Shown here in pieces: positions 1 to 10,647 of a stretch of 47,736 bases of DNA; position 1 is the stretch's first letter; each line of letters begins with the position of its first letter. A program made the translations under genes and the position numbers. Source of the DNA: Roseococcus thiosulfatophilus (lineage in GTDB: Bacteria > Pseudomonadota > Alphaproteobacteria > Acetobacterales > Acetobacteraceae). The notes under the pieces were generated by a model, which was given only the letters and a program-made list of their open reading frames with translations, was not told the DNA's origin and ran no database searches. The stretch covers positions 1 to 47,736 of the forward strand of contig NZ_JAFFQY010000010.1 of NCBI RefSeq assembly GCF_017311575.1, written 5' to 3'.

Positions 1-155
1 ACGTTGCTGCCCGGCACGAAGCGGTCCCGCGCCGAGAGCCCGCGCAGGACAGTGTCCTGCACCAGGTCATCGGCGTCATGCGCGTTGCGGGCCATGTTCC
101 GGGCGTAGGCCCGCAGGCGTGGCAGCAGCGCCAGAAGCTCCTGTTCGAAGGTCAC
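1..155 (-). CDS. ECF-type RNA polymerase sigma factor, N-terminal part (cut by window edge)
   Basis: Only the first 51 codons are inside the window. The peptide begins VTFEQELLALLPRLRAYARN and continues with the region 2 signature DADDLVQDTVLRGL, which is typical of small sigma-70 family factors of the ECF/EcfG type. The start is a GTG at 155, with GGGAG about 9 bases upstream on the minus strand. A nearby ATG (160) hits a stop after two codons and cannot be used. It follows the DUF1328 gene by 33 bp and is probably the last visible gene of the operon that starts with the HWE kinase. An EcfG-like general-stress role is inferred from that context, and the regions that would decide it (region 4) are outside the window. 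Confidence 0.8.
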   Translation of the reverse strand, partial: MTFEQELLALLPRLRAYARNMARNAHDADDLVQDTVLRGLSARDRFVPGSN

Positions 156-188
156 GCCATGATCTCCCGGAACCCGGCTGCCGGACCG

Positions 189-359
189 TTATCGGCGCCG
201 CATCAGCCCCGCCAGGAGCGCCACCACGCCGAAGATGATCAGCGCCCAGAACAGGATGCTGGCGACACCCCCCGCGGCCGCGGCCACGCCGCTCAGTCCC
301 AGCACGCCGGCCACGATCGAGACGATGGCCAGCACGATGATCCACCAGATGACCTTCAT
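189..359 (-). CDS. DUF1328 / UPF0391 family small membrane protein
   Basis: A 56-residue hydrophobic protein starting MKVIWWIIVLAIVSIVAGVL, with a Gly/Ala-rich middle (LGLSGVAAAAGG) and a second hydrophobic segment ending in LMRRR. This two-helix pattern with the AGVLG motif is the hallmark of the DUF1328/YtjA family, whose members are usually 50-60 residues and often stress-induced. Its biochemical role is unknown. The start codon overlaps the stop of the upstream Pro-rich gene (ATGA at 356-359), which indicates translational coupling. It lies between a HWE kinase and an ECF sigma factor on the same strand, consistent with a stress regulon. That last point is inference. Confidence 0.85.
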   Translation of the reverse strand: MKVIWWIIVLAIVSIVAGVLGLSGVAAAAGGVASILFWALIIFGVVALLAGLMRRR

Positions 360-571
360 CGGCCGCCCTCCAGCCGCGGGCCTGCCGGCGGCGGGGCGGT
401 GGGGCCATCCGGCGTCTGGGGAGGCATTTCCTGCGGGATGGGAGGAAGGTCGGGCCCCGGCGCCGGCGGGGGCACATCGGGCCCGGGCGGCGGGGCGGGC
501 GGCACTTCCGGTGGCGGCGGGTTCGGCCAGGTGGAGGCGGCGTGGGGGGCCATGGCGGGGATCTCCTTCAT
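356..571 (-). CDS. small proline-rich protein of unknown function
   Basis: A 71-residue frame in which about a third of the residues are proline (runs such as PPPPEVPPAPPPGPDVPPP). It has no signal peptide or membrane segment. I recognise no domain. Reality is supported by its position: it is co-directional with and overlaps the DUF1328 start by ATGA, and it follows the kinase gene by 40 bp. An alternative start at the ATG ending at 553 (MAPHAAST) has a better-spaced AAGGAG and may be the true one. GC-rich DNA readily gives proline-rich spurious frames, so confidence is limited. Confidence 0.45.
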   Translation of the reverse strand: MKEIPAMAPHAASTWPNPPPPEVPPAPPPGPDVPPPAPGPDLPPIPQEMPPQTPDGPTAPPPAGPRLEGGR

Positions 572-584
572 CTCCCCGCCTCAA

Positions 585-598
585 CGGCCCGCGGGCCG
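585..598. terminator. perfect 14-bp GC palindrome after the kinase gene
   Basis: CGGCCCGCGGGCCG is its own reverse complement. It lies just past the kinase stop (612) and before the Pro-rich gene start (571). It could attenuate transcription or be a dyad binding site. There is no T-tract and almost no room for a loop, so a terminator role is weak. Confidence 0.2.
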
Positions 599-611
599 CC
601 GGGTTTCAGCT

Positions 612-3116
612 TCAGCCGCGCGGGCCGGCGACAGGCGCCTCCTGGTCGGTGGAGAACCGGATGTCGCAGGCCAGCCCCTCAGGGCGCCACTGACGCTCGA
701 TGGTGCCGCCCAGCGACCCCTCGAAGCTGTGGGTGATGATCTGCGAGCCGAAGCTGACGCGTTCCGGCGGACCATCCAGCGCGGGCCCCCCGCTCTCGCG
801 CCAGTGCAGCACCACCTCCTGCCCGCGCAGCGACCAGCGCACTTCGAGGCGGCCCTCGGCCGTGGAGAGGGCGCCATACTTCGCCGCGTTGGTCGCCAGC
901 TCGTGCAGCGCCATCGAGAGCGGCTGCGCCACATGGGGCCCGACCACCACCTCCGGGCCCTGGAGGGTCACGGGCGAATCCTCCTCGCCCACCCCGAAGG
1001 GCTCCAGCTCATGGTGCAGCAGGTCGCCCACGCTGGCGCCCTTCCAGCGGTGGCGGCCCAGCAGGGCCATGGTGCCGGCCAGGGCGCGGATGCGCGCCTC
1101 CAGCACCTCGACATATTCCTCATGCGTGTCGGCGGTGGTGACGCGCAGGAGGCCCGTGACCACGGCCAGCGCGTTCTTCGCGCGGTGCTCGACCTCATGG
1201 GCCAGCATCTCGCTGTGCGCTTCCGCCTCCTTGCGGTCGGTCACGTCATAGGCGACGCCGATCAGCCGCGCGCCAGGCCCGCCCTCCGGCGGCACGAGGC
1301 GCGCGCGCACGATGATCCAGATGGTCTCGACCCCACCTTCCTCGGTGGGGCGGTTGAGGCGGAACTCGCTGCGCAGCCAGCCCGCGCGGTTGGCCTTCGC
1401 CATCTCGCGCCGCACCCGCATCCGGTCATCCGGGTGCAGCCGGCGCATCGCCTCCTGCAGGTCCGGCTGGCCGTCGGCGGGGTCGAAGCCCCACAGCTCG
1501 ATCATCTTGGGCGACCAGTTGAGGGTGCGCGTGGCGGGGAACCATTCCCAGGTGCCGATGCCCACCGCCTCCTGCGCCAGGCGCAACCGCGCATCGCTCT
1601 CGGCCAGCGCCATCTGCGTCTCGCGCAGGGGGGTCACGTCCACATGGGCGCCGCGCAGCACGCGCGGACGGCCATCCGCGTCGCGCTGGATCTCGCCGCG
1701 CGCCGCGATCCAGCGCACCTCGCCCGCGGGCGTGACGATGCGGTAGCTCTGCGCGTAGTCGGTGATGCCACTCGTCTCCGACACGGCTTCCAGCAGGGTG
1801 GATTCCGCGCGCTCCCGGTCATCGGGATGGAGGCGGCGCACCCAGTCGGCATGGCCCTCCACGGCGGCACGCGGCGCCAGGCCCTGCAACGACATGTACT
1901 CCGCCGAGCGCAGGCTGACGCCGGTGGCGAGGTCCACCTCGAAAGTGCCGACCAAACCGAGGCGCGCGGCGCGGTTCAACCGGTCGGCATCGCGCTCCAG
2001 GTCCCGGCCCAGCGCCGCGTTCGCCGCCCGCAGGCGCAGCTGGTCCGCGCGCACGCGCAGGCTCAGCCAGAGAAGTGCCGCGCTGGCGGGCAGGCCGAAG
2101 ACGAAATAGCCCAGCATCGCGCGCTGCCAGCGGGCCACGATCTCCTGCCGCGGGCGCAGCGCCACCGCATGCACGTCGAAGCCCTCGATGGGATAGGCGG
2201 CGAAGAGCGCGGGCAGGCCGTCCTGCGTGCGCGTGGACATGTAGATGTGCGAATGGCGCCGCCCCGCCGCGATCTCGTGAAAGGGGCTTTCCAGCGACAC
2301 CTGGGGCAGCGGCTCCGTCTGCCCCACGCTGCGGCTGAGCACATAGCCGTCGTCGCGCACAAAGGCGAGGCTGTCCGTCGGCGCCTGGAGGCGGCGCATG
2401 CCCTCGGCCAGGGTGTTGGGGTCCACCGAGACGCCGATCAGGCCATCGAAGGCGCCGGGTTCGGGGAGGTCATTGCCTGTGTCCTCGCGCCGGCGCGCCA
2501 CGGTGAACAGCAGCGAGCCGTGGATGCGGCCGCTGAACTGCCGGCTGATGAAGACCTGCGGCGCGTCCTCGGCGCGCAGCGCCTCGAAGTAGTCGCGGTC
2601 GGCCATGGAGACGGGCGCCTCCGGCAATGGCAGGCCGGTGATGAGCAGCGCCCGGCCCTCCCGGCTCACCACATGGCCGAAGGCGGCGTGCGGCAACTCG
2701 CGCACGATGCGCCCGAGCTCGCCCCGCAAGCCGGGGCCCGCGGTCAGGACCTGCTCATCCGTCAGCCCGCGCAGGCGTTCATTGATGCGGCCCGCGCCCA
2801 CGGCGTAGCCCGTGAGTGCCCGCGCGCCGTATTCGGCGGTGGCCTCGGCCGAGCGGAGCAACTCCTCGCCGGCCTCGGCCCAGGTGAGGCGCCACATCAC
2901 CCATCCGCCACCGCCCAGCATGCACAGGGGCAGCAGCACGGCCATGAGGGGCAGGAGCTGGACAAGGCGCGTACCGCGGGGTTGCGGCGCGCGGCTCGTT
3001 CCGCGCAAGGTTTCTGGAAGCCCAACCCGGGCATCACCCCGCGGCCTGGCTGACGGCATGCTTCCGTAGGGCGGCGCCGTGACCCGAAGCTCGGCGGATT
3101 TGGAGGCGTGGGTCAC
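612..3116 (-). CDS. membrane sensor histidine kinase, Cache-like sensor + 2 PAS + HWE kinase
   Basis: An 834-residue sensor kinase. A transmembrane helix (about residues 51-75) is followed by a periplasmic Cache/PAS-like region containing MADRDYFEALRAEDAPQ and FSGRIHGSLLFTVARRR, then a second helix (GYFVFGLPASAALLWLSL). Two cytoplasmic PAS domains follow, each with an LHPDDR motif. The C-terminus is a HWE-family kinase core: phospho-acceptor in EVEHRAKNALAVVTGLLRV (about residue 635), N-box HELATNAAKYGALS, and the family-defining WRESGGP. HWE kinases commonly feed PhyR-type stress regulators in alphaproteobacteria. The GTG at 3116 has GAAGG eight bases upstream. An ATG at 3059 would give 815 residues, so the exact start is uncertain. 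It heads a minus-strand operon with the Pro-rich protein, DUF1328 and the ECF sigma factor. The ligand is unknown. Confidence 0.9.
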   Translation of the reverse strand: MTHASKSAELRVTAPPYGSMPSARPRGDARVGLPETLRGTSRAPQPRGTRLVQLLPLMAVLLPLCMLGGGGWVMWRLTWAEAGEELLRSAEATAEYGARALTGYAVGAGRINERLRGLTDEQVLTAGPGLRGELGRIVRELPHAAFGHVVSREGRALLITGLPLPEAPVSMADRDYFEALRAEDAPQVFISRQFSGRIHGSLLFTVARRREDTGNDLPEPGAFDGLIGVSVDPNTLAEGMRRLQAPTDSLAFVRDDGYVLSRSVGQTEPLPQVSLESPFHEIAAGRRHSHIYMSTRTQDGLPALFAAYPIEGFDVHAVALRPRQEIVARWQRAMLGYFVFGLPASAALLWLSLRVRADQLRLRAANAALGRDLERDADRLNRAARLGLVGTFEVDLATGVSLRSAEYMSLQGLAPRAAVEGHADWVRRLHPDDRERAESTLLEAVSETSGITDYAQSYRIVTPAGEVRWIAARGEIQRDADGRPRVLRGAHVDVTPLRETQMALAESDARLRLAQEAVGIGTWEWFPATRTLNWSPKMIELWGFDPADGQPDLQEAMRRLHPDDRMRVRREMAKANRAGWLRSEFRLNRPTEEGGVETIWIIVRARLVPPEGGPGARLIGVAYDVTDRKEAEAHSEMLAHEVEHRAKNALAVVTGLLRVTTADTHEEYVEVLEARIRALAGTMALLGRHRWKGASVGDLLHHELEPFGVGEEDSPVTLQGPEVVVGPHVAQPLSMALHELATNAAKYGALSTAEGRLEVRWSLRGQEVVLHWRESGGPALDGPPERVSFGSQIITHSFEGSLGGTIERQWRPEGLACDIRFSTDQEAPVAGPRG

Positions 3117-3348
3117 GTCGCGAGCCTTCGGCTGTCCAGGGGGAAGGCGATGAACTCGATCTTTCCGAATGATGCGGCAGCCAAGCTACACAGAAACCTT
3201 GACCGCCGCCACACCTTCGGCCCGCATTTCCCACCCCGGCAGGACAGTTACAGTAAAGTAAAAACGACGCACTTCCAGTTGGCGTCCCCGGCGGAGACAG
3301 TCACGCCAGGTGTGCCTGGATTTCCGCGTCTGAAACGATGTCCCGCCT

Positions 3349-4920
3349 TCAAAAGAGTTGTGCCGGCAACCAAGTGGCCAATGCCGGAAAGGCCATGACA
3401 AGCCCGATGGCCAGCAGCTGCAACAGCACATAGGGAATGACGCCGCGGTAGATATCCCCCGTGCCCACGCCCGCCGGCACCACGCCGCCCAGGTAGAACA
3501 GCGAGAAGCCGAAGGGCGGCGTGAGGAAGCTCGTCTGCAGATTCAGCGCGATCAACACCGCGAGCCAGATGGGGTCTATCCCCATGGCCAGCAGCACCGG
3601 GCCCACGATGGGGACCACGATGATGGTGATCTCCACGAAGTCGAGGAAGAAGCCCATCAGGAAGATCAGGATCATCACCGCGACCAGCGCGCCATGCGCG
3701 CCACCGGGGATGAGGGAGAGCAGCTCCTTCACCGTCTCGTCGCCACCCAGCCCGCGGAACACCAGCGAGAAGAGCGTGGCGCCGATGAGCGTCGCGAAGA
3801 TCATGGCCGTGATGGTCATGGTCGAATGCGACACGGCCGAGAGCACCCCGCCCCGGAAGGTGCGCCACAGCGCGAGCGCGATGCCCGCCGCCAGGATGAC
3901 CACCAGCACCCCGGCGACGCCGATGGCGATGCGGTCGGCCAGCGGGGGTGCGCTGCGGCCCAGGCGCATGTCAAAGAAGACGCCCAGCAGCACGAGGCCC
4001 ACGGCGGCCAGCCCCGCCAGCCACATCAGCCAGCCGCGCGGCCCGGGCTGGCGCAGCCCCGCCAGCAGCGTGGCACCGATGGCGCCGACCGAGGCCGCCT
4101 CGGTCGGCGTGGCGACGCCGGCGAGGATGGAGCCCAGCACGGCGATGACCAGGATGATGGGGGGCAGCAATGCCCGCAGCAATTCGGCGGTGGTGACGCG
4201 CCCCGCCTCCTCGGGCGGGATGGCGGGGCCCATCTCGGGCCGGAACAGGCTCAGCAGCAGCTGGTAGAGGATATAGAGCCCGACGAGCATCAGCCCCGGG
4301 ATCATGGAGCCCGCGAAGAGCTGCCCCACCGAGACCGTCTGCACCGAGAACAGCCCCTGCGCGAGCTGCGCCTGCTGGTAGGCCGCCGAGATCACCTCGC
4401 CCAGGATGACCATGACGGTGGAGGGCGGGATGATCTGCCCGAGCGTCCCCGCGGCACACACGGTGCCGCAGGCGAAGCGCTTGTCGTAGCCGCGCCGCAG
4501 CATGGCCGGCAGCGCGATCAGCCCCATGGTGACGACGGTGGCGCCCACGATGCCCGTGGAAGCGGCCAGCAACGCCCCCACCACCGAGACGCTGATGGCC
4601 AGGCCCCCGCGCACCGTGCCGAAGAGGCGGCCCATGGCCTCCAGCAGCTCCTCCGCGATGCGGGAGCGTTCGAGCATGATGCCCATGAAGACGAACAGGG
4701 GAATGGCGACCAGCGTCTCGCCCGTCATGGTGCCGAAGATGCGCTGCGCCAGCGCCGCCAGCAGGAAAGTGTCGAAGACGCCGAGCAGGATGCCGGCCGT
4801 GCCGAAGACGATGGCGCAGCCCACCAGCAGGAAGACGACGGGAATGCCCGTCAGGATCAGCCCGCAGAGCGAGGCGAACATCAGCAGGTCCAGCACCTGC
4901 CCGATGGCGGCGGTGCTCAT
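3349..4920 (-). CDS. TRAP transporter large permease subunit (DctM family)
   Basis: A 523-residue, highly hydrophobic protein beginning MSTAAIGQVLDLLMFASLCG. It carries DctM landmarks: PLFVFMGIMLERSRIAEELL, GGLAISVSVVGALLAASTGIVGATVV, CAAGTLGQIIPPSTVMVILG and ATPTEAASVGAIGATLL. It forms the Na+-coupled translocation channel in the inner membrane with the DctQ protein. It is longer than a typical 430-residue DctM because of an insertion with extra helices after ATPTEAA (AGLRQPGPRGWL onward), as seen in larger DctM subfamilies. It is the last gene of the extended hut/TRAP unit and its ATG overlaps the DctQ stop (4917-4920). The substrate cannot be read from sequence. Confidence 0.95.
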   Translation of the reverse strand: MSTAAIGQVLDLLMFASLCGLILTGIPVVFLLVGCAIVFGTAGILLGVFDTFLLAALAQRIFGTMTGETLVAIPLFVFMGIMLERSRIAEELLEAMGRLFGTVRGGLAISVSVVGALLAASTGIVGATVVTMGLIALPAMLRRGYDKRFACGTVCAAGTLGQIIPPSTVMVILGEVISAAYQQAQLAQGLFSVQTVSVGQLFAGSMIPGLMLVGLYILYQLLLSLFRPEMGPAIPPEEAGRVTTAELLRALLPPIILVIAVLGSILAGVATPTEAASVGAIGATLLAGLRQPGPRGWLMWLAGLAAVGLVLLGVFFDMRLGRSAPPLADRIAIGVAGVLVVILAAGIALALWRTFRGGVLSAVSHSTMTITAMIFATLIGATLFSLVFRGLGGDETVKELLSLIPGGAHGALVAVMILIFLMGFFLDFVEITIIVVPIVGPVLLAMGIDPIWLAVLIALNLQTSFLTPPFGFSLFYLGGVVPAGVGTGDIYRGVIPYVLLQLLAIGLVMAFPALATWLPAQLF

Positions 4921-5465
4921 GCCTCGCCCTGCCTTTGCCGGTGCGGGAAATGCGTCGTGGCCGCGCCTGTCAGCACCGCCACGCAGCGGATGCCAATGGA
5001 GACGGCCTGCAACCCCAGCAGGATGCCCATGGCCGGGATGAGCGATTTCAGCGCGGGCACGAAGGGCACACCCCCCAGCGCCATGGGCCCCTCGTTCTGG
5101 ATCCAGGATCGCGCCGCGTAGTCCCAGGAGGCCCAGACGACCAAGGCGCAGAAGGGAAGTGCGGCGACGATCACGCAGACGAGGTCCACCGCCGCCTGCC
5201 GCCGCACGGACCAGCCGGCATAGAAGACATCCACCCGCACATGCTGGTCCACCATCCAGGTATAGCCCATCACCAGCATGAACAGCGTGGCATGGATGTA
5301 GATCACGCTCTCCTGCATCCAGACGAAGGAGGAGCCATAGGCGTAGCGCAGCACCACGACGATGAACTGCACCAGCACCACCCCCAGCGCCAGCCACTTG
5401 ACGCCCTGGGCCAGGAACCGGCTCAGGGCGTCATGCGCGTCGGCGGCACGCAGCAGGAAGCGCAA
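4917..5465 (-). CDS. TRAP transporter small permease subunit (DctQ family)
   Basis: A 182-residue protein with four predicted transmembrane helices (WLALGVVLVQFIVVVLRYAY, SVIYIHATLFMLVMGYTWMV, AVDLVCVIVAALPFCALVVW, SLIPAMGILLGLQAVSIGIR). The segment HVRVDVFYAGWSVRRQA matches the DctQ consensus between helices 2 and 3. It bridges the binding protein and DctM. The start appears to be a TTG at 5465, five bases after the DctP stop; no ATG occurs before the first helix. The stop overlaps the DctM start as ATGA, so the two membrane subunits are translationally coupled, which is usual for TRAP operons. Confidence 0.92.
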   Translation of the reverse strand: MRFLLRAADAHDALSRFLAQGVKWLALGVVLVQFIVVVLRYAYGSSFVWMQESVIYIHATLFMLVMGYTWMVDQHVRVDVFYAGWSVRRQAAVDLVCVIVAALPFCALVVWASWDYAARSWIQNEGPMALGGVPFVPALKSLIPAMGILLGLQAVSIGIRCVAVLTGAATTHFPHRQRQGEA

Positions 5466-5470
5466 GCCGC

Positions 5471-6556
5471 TCAGCCCCAGCGGATCGGCAGGGCGCGCGA
5501 GTTGAAGTTCCCCGCGTAGGATTGCAGCATGTAGGCTTGGCTGCGGTTGCGGAACTCCGCGTAGCTGTCGGCGATGCGCTTCACCAGCGGGTCCTGGTGG
5601 GCGCGCAGCTCGGCCAGGATTTCGCCCGCGATGTTGCCGAAGGCGATCAGCATGTCGCGCGGCACTTCCTTCACCTGCACGCCATGGCGCGTCACCAGCT
5701 CGTTCAGCGCGATGGGGTGGCGCACGTCGTATTCGCTGGTCGTCTCCTCATGGAGCGACAAGGCGCAGAAGCGCACCACGGCCTTCAGGTCATCCGGCAG
5801 GGCGTTCCAGCGGCCCATGTTGATGCCGATCTCCTCGGCGGAGGACGGCTCCTGCACGCCCGGGTAGTAGTAGTTCTTGGCCACCTGGTGCAGGCCGAGC
5901 GGCAGGTCCGAGAAGGGGCCGACGAATTCGGCGGCGTCAATCGTGCCCGACTGGAGCGCCGCGAAGATCTGCCCGGCCGGCAGCGACACGACCGAGGCGC
6001 CGGCGCGGCGGAACATCTCGCCGCCCAGGCCCGCGGTGCGGTAGCGCAGGCCGCGGAAGTCCTCGAGGCTGTTCAGTTCGCGGCGGAAGAAGCCCATCCA
6101 TTGCGGGCCGCTGTCGCCCACGATGAAGCCCTTCACGCCGAAGCGGGCATACATCTCGTCATACATGGCCTGGCCGCCGCCATGCATCATCCAGCCCTGC
6201 CGCTCATAGGCCGTCATGCCGTAGGGGAAGCTGCCGAAGAAGCCGATGCCGGGCGACTTGGAAATCCAGAAGGAGGGCACGCCGTGGTAGAGATCGGCCG
6301 TGCCGGCCGCCACCGCGTCGAAGGCGCCGGCGGGGGGCACCACCTCGCCGGCCGCGAACAGGCGCACCGTCAGCCGCCCGCCCGACATCTGGCCGATGCG
6401 GTCGGCGCAGCGCTGCGCGGCCACGCCGGGGCCCGGCAGGTTGCGCGGCCAGATGGTGACCATGCGCCACTCGATCCGGCCCTGGCTGAGGGCGGGGGTG
6501 GCCAGGGTCGCGGCGGTCGCGGCCGCGGCCGAACCGATGATGGTGCGTCTTTGCAT
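5471..6556 (-). CDS. TRAP transporter substrate-binding protein, TakP-like DctP
   Basis: A 361-residue periplasmic solute receptor. The N-terminus MQRRTIIGSAAAATAATLATPALSQG has a twin-arginine start (RRTII) and an AxA-type cleavage region, so Tat or Sec export is likely. The mature start RIEWRMVTIWPRNLPGPG closely resembles the alpha-keto-acid receptor TakP. Also typical are GTADLYHGVPSFWISKSPGIGFF and the DctP helix FRGLRYRTAGLGGEMFRRAGA with its conserved arginine, followed by FAALQSGTIDAAEFVGPF. TakP-like receptors bind 2-oxo acids or related carboxylates through a metal ion. In this operon the ligand could be urocanate, a histidine-derived 2-oxo acid or another carboxylate; that is inference. 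It lies 35 bp after the PhyH-type gene. Confidence 0.93.
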   Translation of the reverse strand: MQRRTIIGSAAAATAATLATPALSQGRIEWRMVTIWPRNLPGPGVAAQRCADRIGQMSGGRLTVRLFAAGEVVPPAGAFDAVAAGTADLYHGVPSFWISKSPGIGFFGSFPYGMTAYERQGWMMHGGGQAMYDEMYARFGVKGFIVGDSGPQWMGFFRRELNSLEDFRGLRYRTAGLGGEMFRRAGASVVSLPAGQIFAALQSGTIDAAEFVGPFSDLPLGLHQVAKNYYYPGVQEPSSAEEIGINMGRWNALPDDLKAVVRFCALSLHEETTSEYDVRHPIALNELVTRHGVQVKEVPRDMLIAFGNIAGEILAELRAHQDPLVKRIADSYAEFRNRSQAYMLQSYAGNFNSRALPIRWG

Positions 6557-6591
6557 CTTCGTCTCTGCCTCTTGTGTTCTTGTGGGTGATG

Positions 6592-7389
6592 TCAGGTGAA
6601 GCGGGGGAAGTCCGGCCCTTCGAGGGGCGCGCCATCCGCCAGCCGCAGATGCCGCATCGGGGGAGAGCCTCGGCCGCCGCGGTCGCGGAACACCGCGTCA
6701 TCGCCCACCCAGCGCGCCGAGAAGACGCGCCGCCGCCGCTGCGGCGAGGTGTTGGCCGGCGCGCCATGCATGGTGCGGTAGTGGAAGGCCACCGCATCGC
6801 CCGGCTGCATTTCCCAGCCCAGGATGCGGTGCTTCTCGCGCTCGGCATCAATGTCGGGCATGTCCTCGCGGTCATCGCCCTCGTAGAGGTCGGTGCCGTC
6901 GAAGCGCTTGGGCTTGAGCGCCTTGGTCCAGAGGTGGCTGCCCGCCACGCATTCCAGCGTCACGTCCCGGCCCACGGGGTCGAGGGGAATCCAGAAGCTG
7001 ACGCTCTGCTCCGCCTCCACGCAGTAATAGGGCGAATCCTGGTGCCAGGGGGTGACGAGGCTCGTCCCCGGTTCCTTCACCAGCACATGGTCGTGGAAGA
7101 AGCGCGCCCCCTGGCTGCCCATCAGGCGGCGGGCGATGGCGGCCCCCGGCCCCTGCTCCACGAAGGCGCGGAATTCCGGGATGCGCTGCCAGTTGCACAA
7201 ATCCTGGAAGAAGCGCGCGCTGCCATCCTTGGGCGTGTAGCTGCGCTCATAGGGGCCGGGATGGGCCATGAGCGTCTCGATGCCGGCGCGCAGCGGTTCC
7301 ACCCATTCGGCGAAGGCGCCGCGCAGGAGGATGGCGCCGTCCTCGGCGAAGGCCCGGGCCTCGGGGTCGGTTGCGATGGCTTGGTCCAT
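6592..7389 (-). CDS. phytanoyl-CoA dioxygenase (PhyH) family Fe(II)/2-oxoglutarate oxygenase
   Basis: A 265-residue protein with the PhyH double-stranded beta-helix signatures. The iron ligands are H116-x-D118 in TPWHQDSPYY and the distal H208 in AFHYRTMHGAP; LECVAGSHLW lies between them. Members hydroxylate small molecules using 2-oxoglutarate and O2 (for example EctD and PhyH). The ATG at 7389 was chosen because GGAG lies eight bases upstream; a longer in-frame start would run into the hutU spacer. It lies 70 bp after hutU and 35 bp before dctP on the same strand, so it belongs to the hut/TRAP unit. The substrate is unknown. A histidine-pathway compound or the TRAP solute is the natural guess from context. 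Confidence 0.88.
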   Translation of the reverse strand: MDQAIATDPEARAFAEDGAILLRGAFAEWVEPLRAGIETLMAHPGPYERSYTPKDGSARFFQDLCNWQRIPEFRAFVEQGPGAAIARRLMGSQGARFFHDHVLVKEPGTSLVTPWHQDSPYYCVEAEQSVSFWIPLDPVGRDVTLECVAGSHLWTKALKPKRFDGTDLYEGDDREDMPDIDAEREKHRILGWEMQPGDAVAFHYRTMHGAPANTSPQRRRRVFSARWVGDDAVFRDRGGRGSPPMRHLRLADGAPLEGPDFPRFT

Positions 7390-7459
7390 GGGGGTCACTC
7401 CGCTCCCTGCGATCGGATGCTGCTTCCCGTCCCGCACGCTGTAAAGCAGGCCGCGGCCG

Positions 7460-9129
<1,670 letters not shown>

Positions 9130-9133
<4 letters not shown>

Positions 9134-10647
9134 GCGTCGGTGTCCAACTCAGGCAGGGGGTGGGCCGTGGCGGCGGCGAGCGCGCCGTCCCGCACCAGGG
9201 ATGTGGCGGCGGCGATGTCGGGGGCCAGGAAACGGTCGGCCAGCAGTAGGGCCACCCGCGCGCGGATGGCGGCATGGGCAGCTTCCAGCGGCGCGGAGCT
9301 GGTCAGCGGGCGCCGATGCTCCAGCGCCTCCGCCGCAGCCAGCGCCTCGATGCCGATGATGCCGGCGGCGTTCTCCGCCATCTCCAGCAGGCGGTATGCG
9401 GCATGGGTGGCCATGGACACATGGTCCTCCTGGTTCGCCGAGGTCGGGATGCTGTCCACTGAAGCAGGCGCCGCCCGCTGCTTGTTCTCGGAAGCGAGCG
9501 CCGCCGCCGTCACCTGCGCGATCATCAGCCCCGAATTCAGCCCCGCATCGCGCGCGAGGAAGGCGGGTAGGCCGGACATCACCGGGTCCACCAGCAGGGC
9601 GATGCGGCGCTCGGCGAGGTTGCCGATCTCAGCCAGCACCAGCGCGATCTGGTCGGCCGCGAAGGCCACCGGTTCCGCGTGGAAATTGCCGCCGGAGAGG
9701 ATGGACCCATCCTCCATGACCAGCGGGTTGTCGGTGACGGCATTGGCCTCCACCGCCAGCGTGCGCGCCGCGAAGCGCAACACATCCAGCCCCGCCCCCA
9801 TCACCTGCGGCTGGCAGCGCAGTGAATAGGGGTCCTGCACGCGGTCATCGCCCTCGCGGTGGCTTTCGCGGATGGCGCTTCCCGCCAGCAGCCCGCGCAG
9901 GGCCTCCGCCACGTAGCGCTGGCCGGCATGGCCGCGCAGCGCATGGATGCGCGCATCAAACGGCGTGTCGGAACCGCGCAACGCATCCACCGTCAGCGCG
10001 CCGGACACCAGCGCCGCCTGGAACACCCGATGCGCCGCGAACAGCCCCGCCAGCGCCAGCGCGGTCGAGACCTGCGTGCCATTGATCAGCGCCAACCCCT
10101 CCTTGGGCCCGAGGGCCACGGGCGAAAGCCCCGCCCCCGCCAGCGCCCGCGCGGCCGGCACGTTCGGCAGCACCGCCCCTTCGCCCAGCATGGCGGCCGT
10201 CAGGTGCGCGAGCGGCGCCAGATCCCCCGAGGCGCCAACCGAGCCCTTGGCCGGGATCAGCGGCAGCACTTCGCGCGCGCGCATGGCCTCGAGGAGTTCC
10301 ACCACCTCCCAGCGCACGCCCGAAGCGCCGCGCGCCAGGCTCGCGGCCTTCATCGCCATGATCAGCCGCACCACAGGCGCGGGCAGCGGCGCCCCCACCC
10401 CGCAGGCGTGCGAGAGGATCAGGTTGCGCTGTAAGGCCGCGAGGTCCGCATCGCCGATCCGCACCGAGGCCAGCTTGCCGAAGCCGGTGTTCACGCCATA
10501 GGCCGTCTCGCCCCGCGCGATGACGCCCGCCACCGCCGCCGCGCTGCGCTCCACCGCCACCCGCGCGCCTTCGTCGAGCGGGGTCGCCGCCCCCTCCAGC
10601 ACCGCGCGCCATTGCGCCAGCGTGACCTCACCAGCCACGAGGCTCAT
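9130..10647 (-). CDS. hutH: histidine ammonia-lyase
   Basis: A 505-residue enzyme that deaminates L-histidine to urocanate, the entry step of the Hut pathway. The MIO prosthetic group forms autocatalytically from Ala139-Ser140-Gly141, seen in [16 protein letters not shown]. Other family landmarks are [52 protein letters not shown] and the C-terminal [14 protein letters not shown]. The start at 10647 overlaps the hutI stop as ATGA (10644-10647), and the stop overlaps the hutU start the same way, giving strict coupling of hutI-hutH-hutU. Confidence 0.99.

Noticed and set aside
78-3053. Very long plus-strand open frame antisense to the HWE kinase
   Set aside because: Composition is Arg/His/Gln/Ala-rich with no motif. 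The minus strand encodes clear PAS and HWE domains. High GC leaves antisense frames open.
3358-5121. Plus-strand frame opposite the TRAP permease genes
   Set aside because: Low-complexity His/Asp/Gln/Arg sequence produced by reading membrane-protein codons backwards.
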